Of a stretch of DNA of 64,000 nt, positions 8,705-17,536 are shown piece after piece. A model generated the notes under the pieces. The model saw only the letters and a program-made list of their open reading frames with translations, was not told where the DNA came from and did not search any database. Numbering within the stretch: position 1 is the first letter of the stretch; each line of letters starts with the position of its first letter. Origin of the DNA: Clostridiales bacterium (lineage in GTDB: Bacteria; Bacillota; Clostridia; Lachnospirales; Lachnospiraceae). Made by a program: the position numbers and the translations under genes. The stretch is taken from contig JAAYNV010000027.1 in NCBI GenBank assembly GCA_012520645.1, positions 1 through 64,000 on the forward strand. The letters run 5' to 3'.

Positions 8705-9370
8705 ATGAGTTATAATATTGCAATTGATGGTCCGGCAGGAGCTGGAAAAAGTACGATCGCAAAAAAAATTGCGGCGAAAATGAATTTCATTTATGTGGAT
8801 ACCGGAGCCATGTACCGTGCCATGGCACTTCATATGATTCGCAGTCAGGTAGATCCATCGGATGCGGATAAAATCAGTGAGACCTGTCAGAGTGCGGATA
8901 TCACCATACGTTATGAAGATGGGGAACAGGTTGTATACTTAAACGGAGAAAATGTAAATGGTCTCATTCGGACAGAGGCTGTTGGAAATATGGCTTCAGT
9001 CAGCTCTGTGAATCCCGATGTCCGTAAAAAGCTTGTCGAGCTGCAGCAGAAGCTGGCAGGGACAGCGGATGTAGTGATGGATGGCAGAGACATTGGTACA
9101 TGTGTACTGCCAAATGCCAATGTAAAAGTTTATCTGACAGCAAGCACGGCAGTACGCGCCAGACGCAGATATGATGAACTTACCGTAAAAGGTGAAAACT
9201 GTGATTTAAAACAGATTGAAGCAGATATTGAAGAAAGAGACCACAGGGATATGACCAGGGAACTGTCTCCGTTAAGACAGGCGGAGGATGCTGTACTTTT
9301 GGATTCTTCCGATATGACCATCGACGAGGTCGTGGATGCTGTGATTCAGATGTGTGGACGAAAGGAATAA
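8705..9370 (+). CDS. cmk: Cytidylate kinase
   Basis: (d)CMP kinase, which phosphorylates CMP/dCMP with ATP. The P-loop IDGPAGAGKSTIAKK is at residues ~6-20, followed by YVDTGAMYRAMA, VVMDGRDIGTCVLPNA, the KVYLTAS strand and the lid REERD-like segment (IEERDHRDMTRELSPLRQAE). The 221-aa length is normal. GAAAGAAGGATAG precedes the ATG. It begins the cmk-ispH-rpsA cluster, a frequent order in Firmicutes. Confidence 0.96.
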   Translation: MSYNIAIDGPAGAGKSTIAKKIAAKMNFIYVDTGAMYRAMALHMIRSQVDPSDADKISETCQSADITIRYEDGEQVVYLNGENVNGLIRTEAVGNMASVSSVNPDVRKKLVELQQKLAGTADVVMDGRDIGTCVLPNANVKVYLTASTAVRARRRYDELTVKGENCDLKQIEADIEERDHRDMTRELSPLRQAEDAVLLDSSDMTIDEVVDAVIQMCGRKE

Positions 9371-9374
9371 GAGG

Positions 9375-10223
9375 ATGGAGGTAAGACTGGCAAAGAGTGC
9401 AGGCTTCTGTTTTGGTGTGAAGCGGGCAGTAGAGAAGGTCTATGAGCAGACCGGCAGCGGTAAGCAGATTTACACATACGGTCCGATCATTCACAACGAA
9501 GAGGTCGTCAAGGATCTGGAAAAAAGAGGCGTGAAGGTCATAAACAGTGAAGAAGAACTGAAGGAACTGAAAGAAGGGACTGTAGTTATTCGTTCCCATG
9601 GAGTGCCAAAACGGATTTATACGCTGATTGAGGAACAGGGGCTAGAATGTGTGGATGCGACCTGTCCGTTTGTGAAGCGGATTCACAATATTGTAGAAAA
9701 GCAAAGTAGCGAGGGAGCTAAAATTGTTATTATTGGAAATGCGGGTCATCCGGAGGTAGAGGGAATCATGGGATGGTCCAAAACACCGGCAGAAGTGATA
9801 GAGTCTGCAGAAGAGGCAGAGAAATTTGTGCTGAAGGAGGAGCGGAAAATATGCCTCGTATCCCAGACGACATTTAATTACAATAAATTTCAAGAATTAG
9901 TTGAAATATTTCAAAAAAAAGGTTACAATATGTGTGTTGTGAACACTATTTGTAATGCGACGGAAGAGAGGCAGACCGAGGCACGTGAGATAGCCCGGGA
10001 TGCGGATGCTATGATAATAATAGGGGGAACTCACAGTTCTAACACCCGTAAACTTTACGAGATATGTTGCAAAGAGTGTGAGCGTACCTATTTTATACAG
10101 ACACTGGATGACTTGCAATTAGACTTACCTAATTCTGTCCGCCTGGTGGGTATTACTGCAGGGGCTTCTACCCCGAATAATATTATTGAGGAGGTTCAAA
10201 ATTATGTCAGAATTAACTTTTGA
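9375..10223 (+). CDS. ispH: 4-hydroxy-3-methylbut-2-enyl diphosphate reductase
   Basis: IspH is the last enzyme of the MEP isoprenoid pathway and contains an Fe-S cluster. The three cluster cysteines are in AGFCFGVKRAV, DATCPFVKRIH and NTICNATEERQ, and the catalytic Glu/His motifs are NAGHPEVEG and TYGPIIHNEEV. Start chosen at ATG 9375, where AAAGGA is 8 nt upstream; an in-frame GTG/TTG start upstream would overlap cmk. The 3' end overlaps the S1 gene by 20 bases. In some Clostridia the two are fused; here they are separate frames. Confidence 0.95.
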   Translation: MEVRLAKSAGFCFGVKRAVEKVYEQTGSGKQIYTYGPIIHNEEVVKDLEKRGVKVINSEEELKELKEGTVVIRSHGVPKRIYTLIEEQGLECVDATCPFVKRIHNIVEKQSSEGAKIVIIGNAGHPEVEGIMGWSKTPAEVIESAEEAEKFVLKEERKICLVSQTTFNYNKFQELVEIFQKKGYNMCVVNTICNATEERQTEAREIARDADAMIIIGGTHSSNTRKLYEICCKECERTYFIQTLDDLQLDLPNSVRLVGITAGASTPNNIIEEVQNYVRINF

Positions 10224-11355
10224 ACAAATGTTAGAAGAATCATTTAAGACAATACATGCGGGAGAGGTAGTCGAAGGTACAGTCATCGATGTGAAGCCGG
10301 ATGAGATCATCCTGAACATCGGATACAAATCAGACGGTATTCTTACAAGAAGTGAATATACCAATGAGCCGAATGTAGATCTTACCACGGTTGCAAAGCC
10401 GGGGGACACAATGGAAGTAAAAGTTTTCAAGGTGAATGACGGTGAAGGACAGGTTCTGCTGACTTATAAGAGACTTGCAGCAGACCGGGGCAACAAGAGA
10501 ATTGAAGAAGCATACAACAACCACGAGGTATTAAAGGCAAAGGTTGCACAGGTACTTGACGGCGGTTTAAGTGTTGTGGTGGAAGAGGTTAGAATTTTTA
10601 TTCCGGCAAGCCTTGTGTCCGATGTATATGAGAAGGATCTGAACAAATATGCAGGTCAGGAGATTGAATTTGTAATCAGCGAGTACAATCCAAAGAGAAG
10701 AAGATATATTGGTGACCGTAAGCAGTTGATTGTTGCACAGAAGGCAGAGTTACAGAAAGAGCTGTTTGCAAGAATCAAAGAAGGCGATATTGTAGAAGGA
10801 ACTGTTAAGAATGTAACAGATTTTGGTGCATTTATCGATCTGGGCGGTGCAGACGGACTGCTTCATATTTCTGAAATGTCCTGGGGCAGAGTGGAAAATC
10901 CGAAGAAAGTTTTCAAAGTTGGTGAGACTTTAAATGTTTTAATTAAAGAGATTTCCGGTAATAAGATTGCGCTCAGCTTGAAATTTGATGATGCGAATCC
11001 GTGGAAGGATGCAGCTTCCAAATATGCAGTAGGAAATGTAGTTTCCGGTGTTGTTGCAAGAATGACTGATTTTGGTGCATTTGTAGAGCTGGAGCCGGGT
11101 GTGGACGCATTACTTCATGTTTCTCAGATTTCCAAGGAACATATTGAAAAGCCGTCTGATGTATTAAAGGTTGGCGAAGAAGTAAATGCTAAGGTTGTAG
11201 ATTTCAATGAGGATGAGAAGAAGATCAGTCTGAGTATTAAGGCGCTGCTTGCTCCGGAACCGAAGGAAGAGGAAGAAGCAGAAGAGGAAACAGACGCAGA
11301 TGTGGTTTCTGTAGACATTGAAGCTATGATTGCAAATCAGAAGGAAGAAGAATAG
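10204..11355 (+). CDS. rpsA: 30S ribosomal protein S1-like protein, four S1 domains
   Basis: A 383-aa RNA-binding protein with four S1/OB repeats, starting at about residues 17 (GEVVEGTVIDVK), 102 (LKAKVAQVLDGG), 196 (GDIVEGTVKNVTDFGAFIDL) and 280 (GNVVSGVVARMTDFGAFVEL). It has an acidic Glu-rich tail. Repeats 3 and 4 carry the TDFGAF core. Family members help mRNA binding to the 30S subunit; the short four-domain Firmicutes form may be less essential than in E. coli. The ATG at 10204 follows GAGGAGGT (10188-10195) inside ispH, which indicates translational coupling. Confidence 0.92.
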   Translation: MSELTFEQMLEESFKTIHAGEVVEGTVIDVKPDEIILNIGYKSDGILTRSEYTNEPNVDLTTVAKPGDTMEVKVFKVNDGEGQVLLTYKRLAADRGNKRIEEAYNNHEVLKAKVAQVLDGGLSVVVEEVRIFIPASLVSDVYEKDLNKYAGQEIEFVISEYNPKRRRYIGDRKQLIVAQKAELQKELFARIKEGDIVEGTVKNVTDFGAFIDLGGADGLLHISEMSWGRVENPKKVFKVGETLNVLIKEISGNKIALSLKFDDANPWKDAASKYAVGNVVSGVVARMTDFGAFVELEPGVDALLHVSQISKEHIEKPSDVLKVGEEVNAKVVDFNEDEKKISLSIKALLAPEPKEEEEAEEETDADVVSVDIEAMIANQKEEE

Positions 11356-11369
11356 GTAAAGGAAAATGG

Positions 11370-11397
11370 AAGGCAGGAAAAGTTTTTTCCTGCCTTT
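11370..11397 (+). terminator. Hairpin after rpsA, likely terminator
   Basis: A 12-bp perfect stem (AAGGCAGGAAAA / TTTTCCTGCCTT) with a 3-nt loop lies between rpsA and cheR. The T tail after the stem is short (one further T), so termination may be partial. An upstream in-frame start for cheR at 11366 would fall inside the hairpin, which supports the later start. Confidence 0.6.
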
Positions 11398-11413
11398 GGC
11401 AGAGGTAGACGGC

Positions 11414-12193
11414 ATGGCATATGATTATGAATATTTTAAAAAGGCGGTTTATGACCTGACGAAAATTGACCTGAATGCTTATAAAGAAAAGCAGATGAAA
11501 CGCCGCATCGACACTCTGATAGCCAAGCATCACATTGTTGGCTACGACAAGTACATAGAATTAATCCGGCAGGACAAGACAAGATTCGAAGAGTTTGTAA
11601 ATTATCTGACCATCAATGTTTCCGAATTTTATCGAAATCCGGATCAGTGGGAGGTAATGGATAAGCAGATTATTCCTGAACTGATTAGAAAATTTGGAAA
11701 AAATTTGAAAATATGGAGTGCGGCATGTTCCACGGGGGATGAACCCTATTCACTTGTAATGGCGCTTTCCAGGCACATTCCGTTAAATCAGATTAAAATC
11801 TATGCGACAGACTTGGATAAGCAGGTGATTGCAAAGGCAAAGACCGGATTATATGCGGAGAAGAGCATTGCTGCCGTACCGGCAGATCTGAAGCAGAAAT
11901 ACTTTACCAAGATTGGTCCGTCTTATCAGATTTCGGATGAGATTAAAGCAAGGGTAGAGTTTAAGGAACATAATCTGCTCAAGGATGCCTATCCAACCAA
12001 TTATCATATGATTGTATGCAGAAATGTATTGATTTATTTTACGGAAGAAGCTAAGGATGAAGTATTCCGTAAATTTTATCAGTCACTGGCTCCGGGTGGT
12101 GTATTATTTATCGGCAGCACGGAGCAGATTATCAATCATAGAGAAATGGGATATGGAAGAAAAAATTCTTTCTATTATGAGAGACCACAATAG
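11414..12193 (+). CDS. cheR: Chemotaxis protein methyltransferase CheR
   Basis: CheR methylates glutamates on chemoreceptors with SAM. The N-terminal helical domain (~residues 1-75, with KRRIDTLIAKH) is followed by the Rossmann methyltransferase core with SAM-binding KIWSAACSTGDEPYSLVM, then YATDLDKQVIAKAK and MIVCRNVLIYF. 259 aa from ATG 11414 (AGAGG 8 nt upstream). It works with CheV at 333 and with CheB and receptors that are not in this window. It is followed by a short unknown gene that may be co-transcribed. Confidence 0.94.
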   Translation: MAYDYEYFKKAVYDLTKIDLNAYKEKQMKRRIDTLIAKHHIVGYDKYIELIRQDKTRFEEFVNYLTINVSEFYRNPDQWEVMDKQIIPELIRKFGKNLKIWSAACSTGDEPYSLVMALSRHIPLNQIKIYATDLDKQVIAKAKTGLYAEKSIAAVPADLKQKYFTKIGPSYQISDEIKARVEFKEHNLLKDAYPTNYHMIVCRNVLIYFTEEAKDEVFRKFYQSLAPGGVLFIGSTEQIINHREMGYGRKNSFYYERPQ

Positions 12194-12226
12194 GAGCAGT
12201 CAGAAGCGGTACAGGAGGAAAATAAC

Positions 12227-12607
12227 ATGGTAGTGGACCTTTTTCCGAAGTATGTCTGGAGACAGAAAGAGGGACAATATGTTTTGTCCTGTTTCCCTGA
12301 ATCCAGAATACGGCTGGATGAGGGAGAGTATAAGCTGATGGCTGATCTGATGGAGCGGGCTGGGGTGTCTGTTCCGGTGATAGGACGCAGCTCGGAGAAG
12401 GAAGCTGTCTTTCAGGCACCTAAAGAGATGGCGGAAAGACTGGAGAAACTGTTAAGGCATTTTAATGAATGGGAAGTTTTACCGATTCAGGAATTGGATG
12501 ATATTTTAAAGAACAGTTCCGTCAGGAGAAGGCATATTGTAAAGAAAGCATTGATTTCTATTTATGAATATTCCAGAAATGGTTATTATGCAGCAATCAG
12601 ACCATAA
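12227..12607 (+). CDS. Small protein of unknown function
   Basis: A 126-aa protein I do not recognise. It has no signal peptide or membrane segment. It is about a third charged, with a basic C-terminal stretch (SSVRRRHIVKKALISIYEY). ACAGGAGGAAAATAAC gives a strong RBS 7 nt before the ATG, so it is very likely translated. It lies 33 bp after cheR in the same direction, with a terminator at its end, and may be in the cheR operon. Any chemotaxis role is guesswork. Confidence 0.75.
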   Translation: MVVDLFPKYVWRQKEGQYVLSCFPESRIRLDEGEYKLMADLMERAGVSVPVIGRSSEKEAVFQAPKEMAERLEKLLRHFNEWEVLPIQELDDILKNSSVRRRHIVKKALISIYEYSRNGYYAAIRP

Positions 12608-12631
12608 GGATTAATCCTTATGGTCTTTTTT
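12601..12631 (+). terminator. Terminator between convergent genes
   Basis: A 12-bp self-complementary stem ACCATAAGGATT/AATCCTTATGGT (12601-12624) is followed by CTTTTTTC. It overlaps the stop codon of the preceding gene and the end of the exonuclease gene on the minus strand. Confidence 0.8.
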
Positions 12632-13735
12632 CGTCCTATTTCGAAGGAGCATCTGCATAATATGTGTAGTATAGAGAGTAAAAGCATTGCGATTCGATTT
12701 TAAGTCTTCAGTCAATTCAAAGAACAGTTCATCTGAGGCATACTCTCTTTTGAAAAATGGAGTGAATAGAACCTCCCATTGTGGGAGATAAGAAGAAAAC
12801 TTCCTGGTATAGCAGTTGGAAGCCGTTGCCTTTTCACGGTGCGCTTTGTCAACGAAAGCAGCAACGGATTTGTGAAGTGCAGTGTCTTCCGTGGGAAGAT
12901 AATAATAGTCCCGGTAATTGGAATAAAAATACTTCATTTCTTCTTCGTAGATAGGTATGCGGAGAGATACCGCAGTTCCTTCCGCTGACATATAGCAGTC
13001 CATATGGTGACAGGAAACCGGTGAAGGAAGCGGTGAAGAGAGCCGGCAGTTTAAAATCAGCTCCTTTTTCCGTTCTCCCTGACTGTCCTGATAGTAGTTT
13101 GCCTGCGCCTTTTTGACTTTTAAAGGTGCTGTAAATAAGTCGTTGTAAGTCAGAAGGGGAAGCAGTGAGAGCATACCTTTTATGTCGTCTGCATTATGCT
13201 GCATCAGGGCCTGAAAGGCAATATCCGTGGGAGAAGAAATATATTTTTTATAGACCGCAATCAATTCTCCACCCTGAAACGGGTCTTCCCTGTGCAATCC
13301 CAGAAAATCCTCCAGAGTACGCTGTTTGCAGTCCGGGAGGTTTAGAAGTTCCTTATAAGGTAAAATACGTTTGTAAAGGTCGATTCCCTCAAAACTGTCA
13401 AAGCCATAGGAAAGACCATACTGTTCACATTTTTTTTGCAAATAGGGCAGGTCGAAGGTGTTGCCGTTGAAATGAATGAGCAGACGATGTTTGGATGCAA
13501 ATTTGAAGAAAGCATGCAGTAACTCTTGTTCATCCTCTTTTTTGGCAGCAAACCACTGGATGAGGTGAAACCCACCGTCTTCATAATAGGCACAGCCGAT
13601 CATATACAGGCTGGAGGAGATTGCAGCAAAACCGGTTGTCTCAATATCAAGAAAAAGTATCTCGTCCAAAGGTGCCAGTTTTTCAAGCGGATAGGAGGGC
13701 CAAAAGCCCGTAAGCGGTGTTTTGAGCGTTCTCAT
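12611..13735 (-). CDS. Ribonuclease H-like exonuclease, YprB family
   Basis: A 374-aa protein with a DEDD-type 3'-5' exonuclease core: LDIETTGFAAISSSLYMIGC (Exo I, Asp/Glu), HFNGNTFDLPYLQKKC (Exo II, Asp) and ALMQHNADDIKGMLSLL (Exo III). This matches the B. subtilis YprB ribonuclease-H-like family. The C-terminal ~150 residues are not recognisable to me. It is transcribed alone on the minus strand and diverges from rnfC. The substrate is unknown; single-stranded nucleic acid is expected from the fold. Confidence 0.85.
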   Translation of the reverse strand: MRTLKTPLTGFWPSYPLEKLAPLDEILFLDIETTGFAAISSSLYMIGCAYYEDGGFHLIQWFAAKKEDEQELLHAFFKFASKHRLLIHFNGNTFDLPYLQKKCEQYGLSYGFDSFEGIDLYKRILPYKELLNLPDCKQRTLEDFLGLHREDPFQGGELIAVYKKYISSPTDIAFQALMQHNADDIKGMLSLLPLLTYNDLFTAPLKVKKAQANYYQDSQGERKKELILNCRLSSPLPSPVSCHHMDCYMSAEGTAVSLRIPIYEEEMKYFYSNYRDYYYLPTEDTALHKSVAAFVDKAHREKATASNCYTRKFSSYLPQWEVLFTPFFKREYASDELFFELTEDLKSNRNAFTLYTTHIMQMLLRNRTKKDHKD

Positions 13736-13883
13736 ACAGAACTCCTTTATATACAGAATATTATCATTTAACGATAGTTATTTTAGCACATTTTTTGAAG
13801 AAACAGTAGTATTTTGTCGAGAAAAATAGTATATTTAAATAGTATATTTTTTGAAAAAATTATGTCAGAAAGAAGGGCAGCAA

Positions 13884-15200
13884 ATGGCAAGATTAACGTT
13901 TATTGGAGGCGTTCATCCATATGATGGAAAAGAATTGTCCAAGGATAAGCCGATTGAAGTATTAAAGCCAAAGGGGGATCTGGTCTATCCATTGTCCCAG
14001 CATATTGGAGCTCCGGCGAAGCCGGTTGTGGCAAAGGGTGACAGAGTACTGGCAGGACAGATCATTGCAGAAGCCGGAGGATTTGTATCGGCACCTATTT
14101 ATGCAACGGTTTCTGGTACGGTAAAAGTAATTGAACCAAGAAGAGTACCGTCAGGAGATCAGGTCATGAGTATTGTGGTGGAAAATGACGGTCTTTATGA
14201 AGAGGCTGAGCCGTTGCGTGTAAAGCCGGCAGAGGAACTTTCCAGAGACGAGAAGATAAAACGGATACAGGAGGCTGGTGTCGTCGGTATGGGTGGAGCA
14301 GGATTTCCGACCCATGTAAAGCTTTCCCCGAAGGAACCGGAGAAAATTGAGTTTGTGATTGCAAACTGTGCGGAATGTGAACCGTATCTGACATCGGATT
14401 ACCGGAGAATTTTAGAAGAACCGGAGAAAGTCATAGGTGGCTTAAAGCTGGTGCTGAGTCTGTTTGACAATGCACGGGGTATTCTGGCTGTGGAAGACAA
14501 CAAGCCGGACTGTGTGGAGCTGCTTAAAAAGCTGACAAAGGATGAACCAAAGATTACCGTGAAGGCACTGAAAACGAAATATCCACAGGGGTCGGAACGG
14601 CAGCTGATCTATGCTGTGACGGGAAGGGCAATCAATTCCTCCATGCTTCCGGCAGATGCCGGCTGTGTGGTAGATAACGTGGATACGTTAGTGGCAATCT
14701 ATCATGCCATTACTTTGGGCAAGCCGTTAATGCAGAGAATCGTTACAGTGACAGGGGATGCCATAGCGGAGCCAAAAAATTTTCTGACCAGAATTGGCAC
14801 AAACTATCAGGAGCTTGTGGATGCGGCAGGAGGTTTTAAAGCGGAGCCGGCAAAGATTATTTCCGGGGGACCAATGATGGGAATGGCACTGTTTAGTCTG
14901 GATATTCCGGTTACGAAAACTTCTTCGGCAATTCTTTGTCTGACGGAGGATGATGTGCAGAAATGGGAGCCGGGTGCCTGCATCAACTGCGGTAAGTGTG
15001 CGGAGGTGTGCCCCGGACGTGTCCTGCCGAGTAAGCTGGCGGATTTTGCCGAGCATTATGATGAGGAACAATTCTTAAAATATAATGGCATGGAATGCTG
15101 TGAGTGCGGCTGCTGCAGTTATGTCTGTCCGGCAAAGCGCAGACTGACCCAGTCTATTAAGTCCATGCGGAAAATACAGCTTGCAAAGCGGAAAAAGTAG
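13884..15200 (+). CDS. rnfC: Rnf complex subunit RnfC
   Basis: RnfC is the NADH-dehydrogenase-facing subunit of the ion-pumping ferredoxin:NAD+ oxidoreductase. It shows an N-terminal barrel domain (TFIGGVHPYDGKELSKDKPI), the NADH/FMN-binding VGMGGAGFPTHVKL, and two 4Fe-4S motifs at the C-terminus (CINCGKCAEVCP and CCECGCCSYVCP). Start ATG 13884 follows AGAAGGG; the in-frame TTG at 13851 has no RBS. First gene of rnfCDGEAB, the order also known from Acetobacterium woodii. Confidence 0.95.
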   Translation: MARLTFIGGVHPYDGKELSKDKPIEVLKPKGDLVYPLSQHIGAPAKPVVAKGDRVLAGQIIAEAGGFVSAPIYATVSGTVKVIEPRRVPSGDQVMSIVVENDGLYEEAEPLRVKPAEELSRDEKIKRIQEAGVVGMGGAGFPTHVKLSPKEPEKIEFVIANCAECEPYLTSDYRRILEEPEKVIGGLKLVLSLFDNARGILAVEDNKPDCVELLKKLTKDEPKITVKALKTKYPQGSERQLIYAVTGRAINSSMLPADAGCVVDNVDTLVAIYHAITLGKPLMQRIVTVTGDAIAEPKNFLTRIGTNYQELVDAAGGFKAEPAKIISGGPMMGMALFSLDIPVTKTSSAILCLTEDDVQKWEPGACINCGKCAEVCPGRVLPSKLADFAEHYDEEQFLKYNGMECCECGCCSYVCPAKRRLTQSIKSMRKIQLAKRKK

Positions 15201-15210
15201 GAGGTAACAA

Positions 15211-16143
15211 ATGAGTGATTTGAGGAATGTGTCATCCAATCCGCATATCAGGTCAAAGATGACGACCAGCAATATTATGCTTTTGGTTGTGATAGCCCTT
15301 TTGCCGACGACCTGCTTCGGAATCTATAATTTCGGAATGGATGCATTGCTTTTGGTTCTGATTACGGTGGCATCTACCGTTTTGACAGAATACATATATG
15401 AGAAATTGATGCACAAGAAAATAACAATTGATGATTTTTCGGCGGTTGTAACCGGACTTTTACTGGCGTTAAACCTACCGTCTTCCGCACCGTGGTGGAT
15501 TGGTGTGATCGGCGGCGTATTTGCGATTCTGGTGGTAAAGATGCTGTTTGGCGGACTGGGTCAGAATTTTATGAATCCTGCGTTGGGAGCCAGATGCTTT
15601 TTGTTAATTTCTTTTACATCTATTATGACCAATTTTAACTGTGATGTATATTCCGGTGCCACTCCGCTTGCAGCTTTAAAGAGCGGAGAGAGTGTAAACG
15701 TAATGGATATGATTATTGGACGGACAGCCGGAACCATCGGTGAGACCTCGATGATTGCGATTGTATTCGGTGCATGTATACTGATTCTGACCGGAGTGAT
15801 CGATCTTCGGATTCCGGGCTCCTATCTTGTGAGTTTTGTAGTCTTTATTGTGCTGTTTGGCGGCAGGGGCTTTGATACGGCCTACATTTCAGCGCAGCTT
15901 GCCGGAGGCGGTCTGATGCTTGGCGCCTTCTTTATGGCAACGGATTATGTAACAAGACCGATTACCAAAAACGGGCAGTACCTGTTTGGAATCTTTTTAG
16001 GAATCATGACAGGAATATTCCGTCTGTTCGGTCCGGCTGCGGAGGGGGTATCCTACGCCATTATTCTGGGAAATCTTTTGGTTCCCCTGATGGAAAAGAT
16101 CACTCTTCCAAAAGCATTTGGTAAAGGAGGAGAGCGGGCATGA
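15211..16143 (+). CDS. rnfD: Rnf complex subunit RnfD
   Basis: RnfD is a membrane subunit that carries covalent FMN and takes part in ion translocation. The 310-aa protein has about eight to ten hydrophobic helices. The flavinylation motif SGATPLA lies near residue 150, and the characteristic LGGLGQNFMNPALGAR-like segment (GGLGQNFMNPALGARC) precedes it. AGGAGGT is 7 nt before the ATG. The last 4 bp overlap the rnfG start. Confidence 0.95.
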   Translation: MSDLRNVSSNPHIRSKMTTSNIMLLVVIALLPTTCFGIYNFGMDALLLVLITVASTVLTEYIYEKLMHKKITIDDFSAVVTGLLLALNLPSSAPWWIGVIGGVFAILVVKMLFGGLGQNFMNPALGARCFLLISFTSIMTNFNCDVYSGATPLAALKSGESVNVMDMIIGRTAGTIGETSMIAIVFGACILILTGVIDLRIPGSYLVSFVVFIVLFGGRGFDTAYISAQLAGGGLMLGAFFMATDYVTRPITKNGQYLFGIFLGIMTGIFRLFGPAAEGVSYAIILGNLLVPLMEKITLPKAFGKGGERA

Positions 16144-16757
16144 AAAAGATGTTAAAGGATGCGGTGATTCTGTTTGCGATTACGCTGGCGGCCGGATTGA
16201 TTCTGGGTTTTGTCTATCAGCTGACAAAAGAGCCGATTGCGGCACAGGAATTGAAGGCAAAGCAGGAAGCATATAAGGAAGTCTTTGCGAAGGCAGATTC
16301 CTTTGAGGCAGTTGAGGATCTGGGGCTGACTAAGGCGAATGATATGCTCAAAGAGGCTGGTTTTGGCGCAGCAGAGTTGTCTGATATGGTGCAGAGAGCC
16401 TGTGATGCACAGGGAAATACATTGGGCTATGTACTTACGGTTACGACCCACGAAGGATATGGCGGAGACATTGTATTTACCATGGGTATTACCAAGGATG
16501 GAATTCTGAATGGCATTTCAATTCTGACGATTTCGGAGACTCCTGGTCTTGGAATGAAGGCAGAGAGCGTTTTAAAGCCGCAGTTTGCCGGAAAGGCAGT
16601 GGAGCAGTTCACATACACGAAGAGTGGTGCGACGACAGACTCTCAGATTGATGCCATCAGTGGTGCTACCATTACGACGAATGCCATGACAAATGGCGTA
16701 AATGCAGGTCTTTTTTACTTCCGGAGTACTCTGCAGGAAGGAGGTAAGGAAGAATGA
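16140..16757 (+). CDS. rnfG: Rnf complex subunit RnfG
   Basis: RnfG is anchored by one N-terminal helix (residues ~7-27) and holds a covalent FMN on the extracytoplasmic side. The flavin-attachment motif SGATITTNAMTNGV lies near residue 175, with the FMN-binding-domain Gly-rich segment GYGGDIVFTMGIT before it. 205 aa. Overlaps of 4 bp on both sides show tight translational coupling within the operon. Confidence 0.95.
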   Translation: MKKMLKDAVILFAITLAAGLILGFVYQLTKEPIAAQELKAKQEAYKEVFAKADSFEAVEDLGLTKANDMLKEAGFGAAELSDMVQRACDAQGNTLGYVLTVTTHEGYGGDIVFTMGITKDGILNGISILTISETPGLGMKAESVLKPQFAGKAVEQFTYTKSGATTDSQIDAISGATITTNAMTNGVNAGLFYFRSTLQEGGKEE

Positions 16758-17533
16758 ATAAAGTGACGGAAAGATTATATAATGGACTGATTAAAGAAAA
16801 TCCGACTTTTGTGCTGATGTTAGGTATGTGTCCGACATTAGCGGTTACAACCTCTGCAATCAACGGTCTGGGTATGGGGCTTACGACAGCGGTTGTACTG
16901 ACTTTAAGCAATGTGATTATTTCTCTGCTTCGGAATATTATTCCGGATAAAGTGAGAATCCCGGCATTTATTGTGATTATTGCCTCCTTTGTAACGATGA
17001 TGCAGATGCTTTTACAGGCATATCTGCCGTTTCTGTATGATGCGCTTGGAATCTATATTCCGCTTATCGTAGTAAACTGCATTATTCTGGGACGTGCGGA
17101 GTCCTATGCGTCCAAAAATCCGGTACTGCCGTCCATGTTTGACGGTATCGGAATGGGGCTTGGTTTTTCCTTTGCACTGACTTGCATTGGTGCGGTTAGA
17201 GAGTTATTAGGGGCAGGTGATCTGTTCGGTTTTCATGTACTGCCGACGGTGGATAACCCATGGCTCATAAACGGTGCGGAAGTGGCATTTTACACACCGG
17301 CAAGCATCTTTGTACTGGCACCGGGAGCCTTTTTTGTACTGGCATGCCTGACCGCACTACAGAACCGTATCAAGCGAAATGGGGAAAAGAAGAGCAGGGA
17401 TATGTCAAAAATTCAGTCAGGCTGTAGCCATGACTGTCTGTCCTGTGGAGAAAGCGGCTGTGAACACCGGTTTTATGATGAGAAGGGTGCGGATGCACCG
17501 GTAGGAAAAGTACAGGGAAAGGAGGAGCGGTAA
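16754..17533 (+). CDS. rnfE: Rnf complex subunit RnfE with Cys-rich tail
   Basis: RnfE is an integral membrane subunit that pairs with RnfA and binds a membrane-embedded Fe-S centre. The first ~205 residues contain six hydrophobic helices and the conserved GMCPTLAVTTSAINGLGMG and LGIYIPLIVVNCIILGRAE segments. The 259-aa length exceeds typical RnfE (about 200) because of a charged C-terminal tail with five cysteines and several histidines (CSHDCLSCGESGCEH) from about residue 212. The tail is odd and could bind metal. Confidence 0.93.
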   Translation: MNKVTERLYNGLIKENPTFVLMLGMCPTLAVTTSAINGLGMGLTTAVVLTLSNVIISLLRNIIPDKVRIPAFIVIIASFVTMMQMLLQAYLPFLYDALGIYIPLIVVNCIILGRAESYASKNPVLPSMFDGIGMGLGFSFALTCIGAVRELLGAGDLFGFHVLPTVDNPWLINGAEVAFYTPASIFVLAPGAFFVLACLTALQNRIKRNGEKKSRDMSKIQSGCSHDCLSCGESGCEHRFYDEKGADAPVGKVQGKEER

Positions 17534-17536
17534 ATT

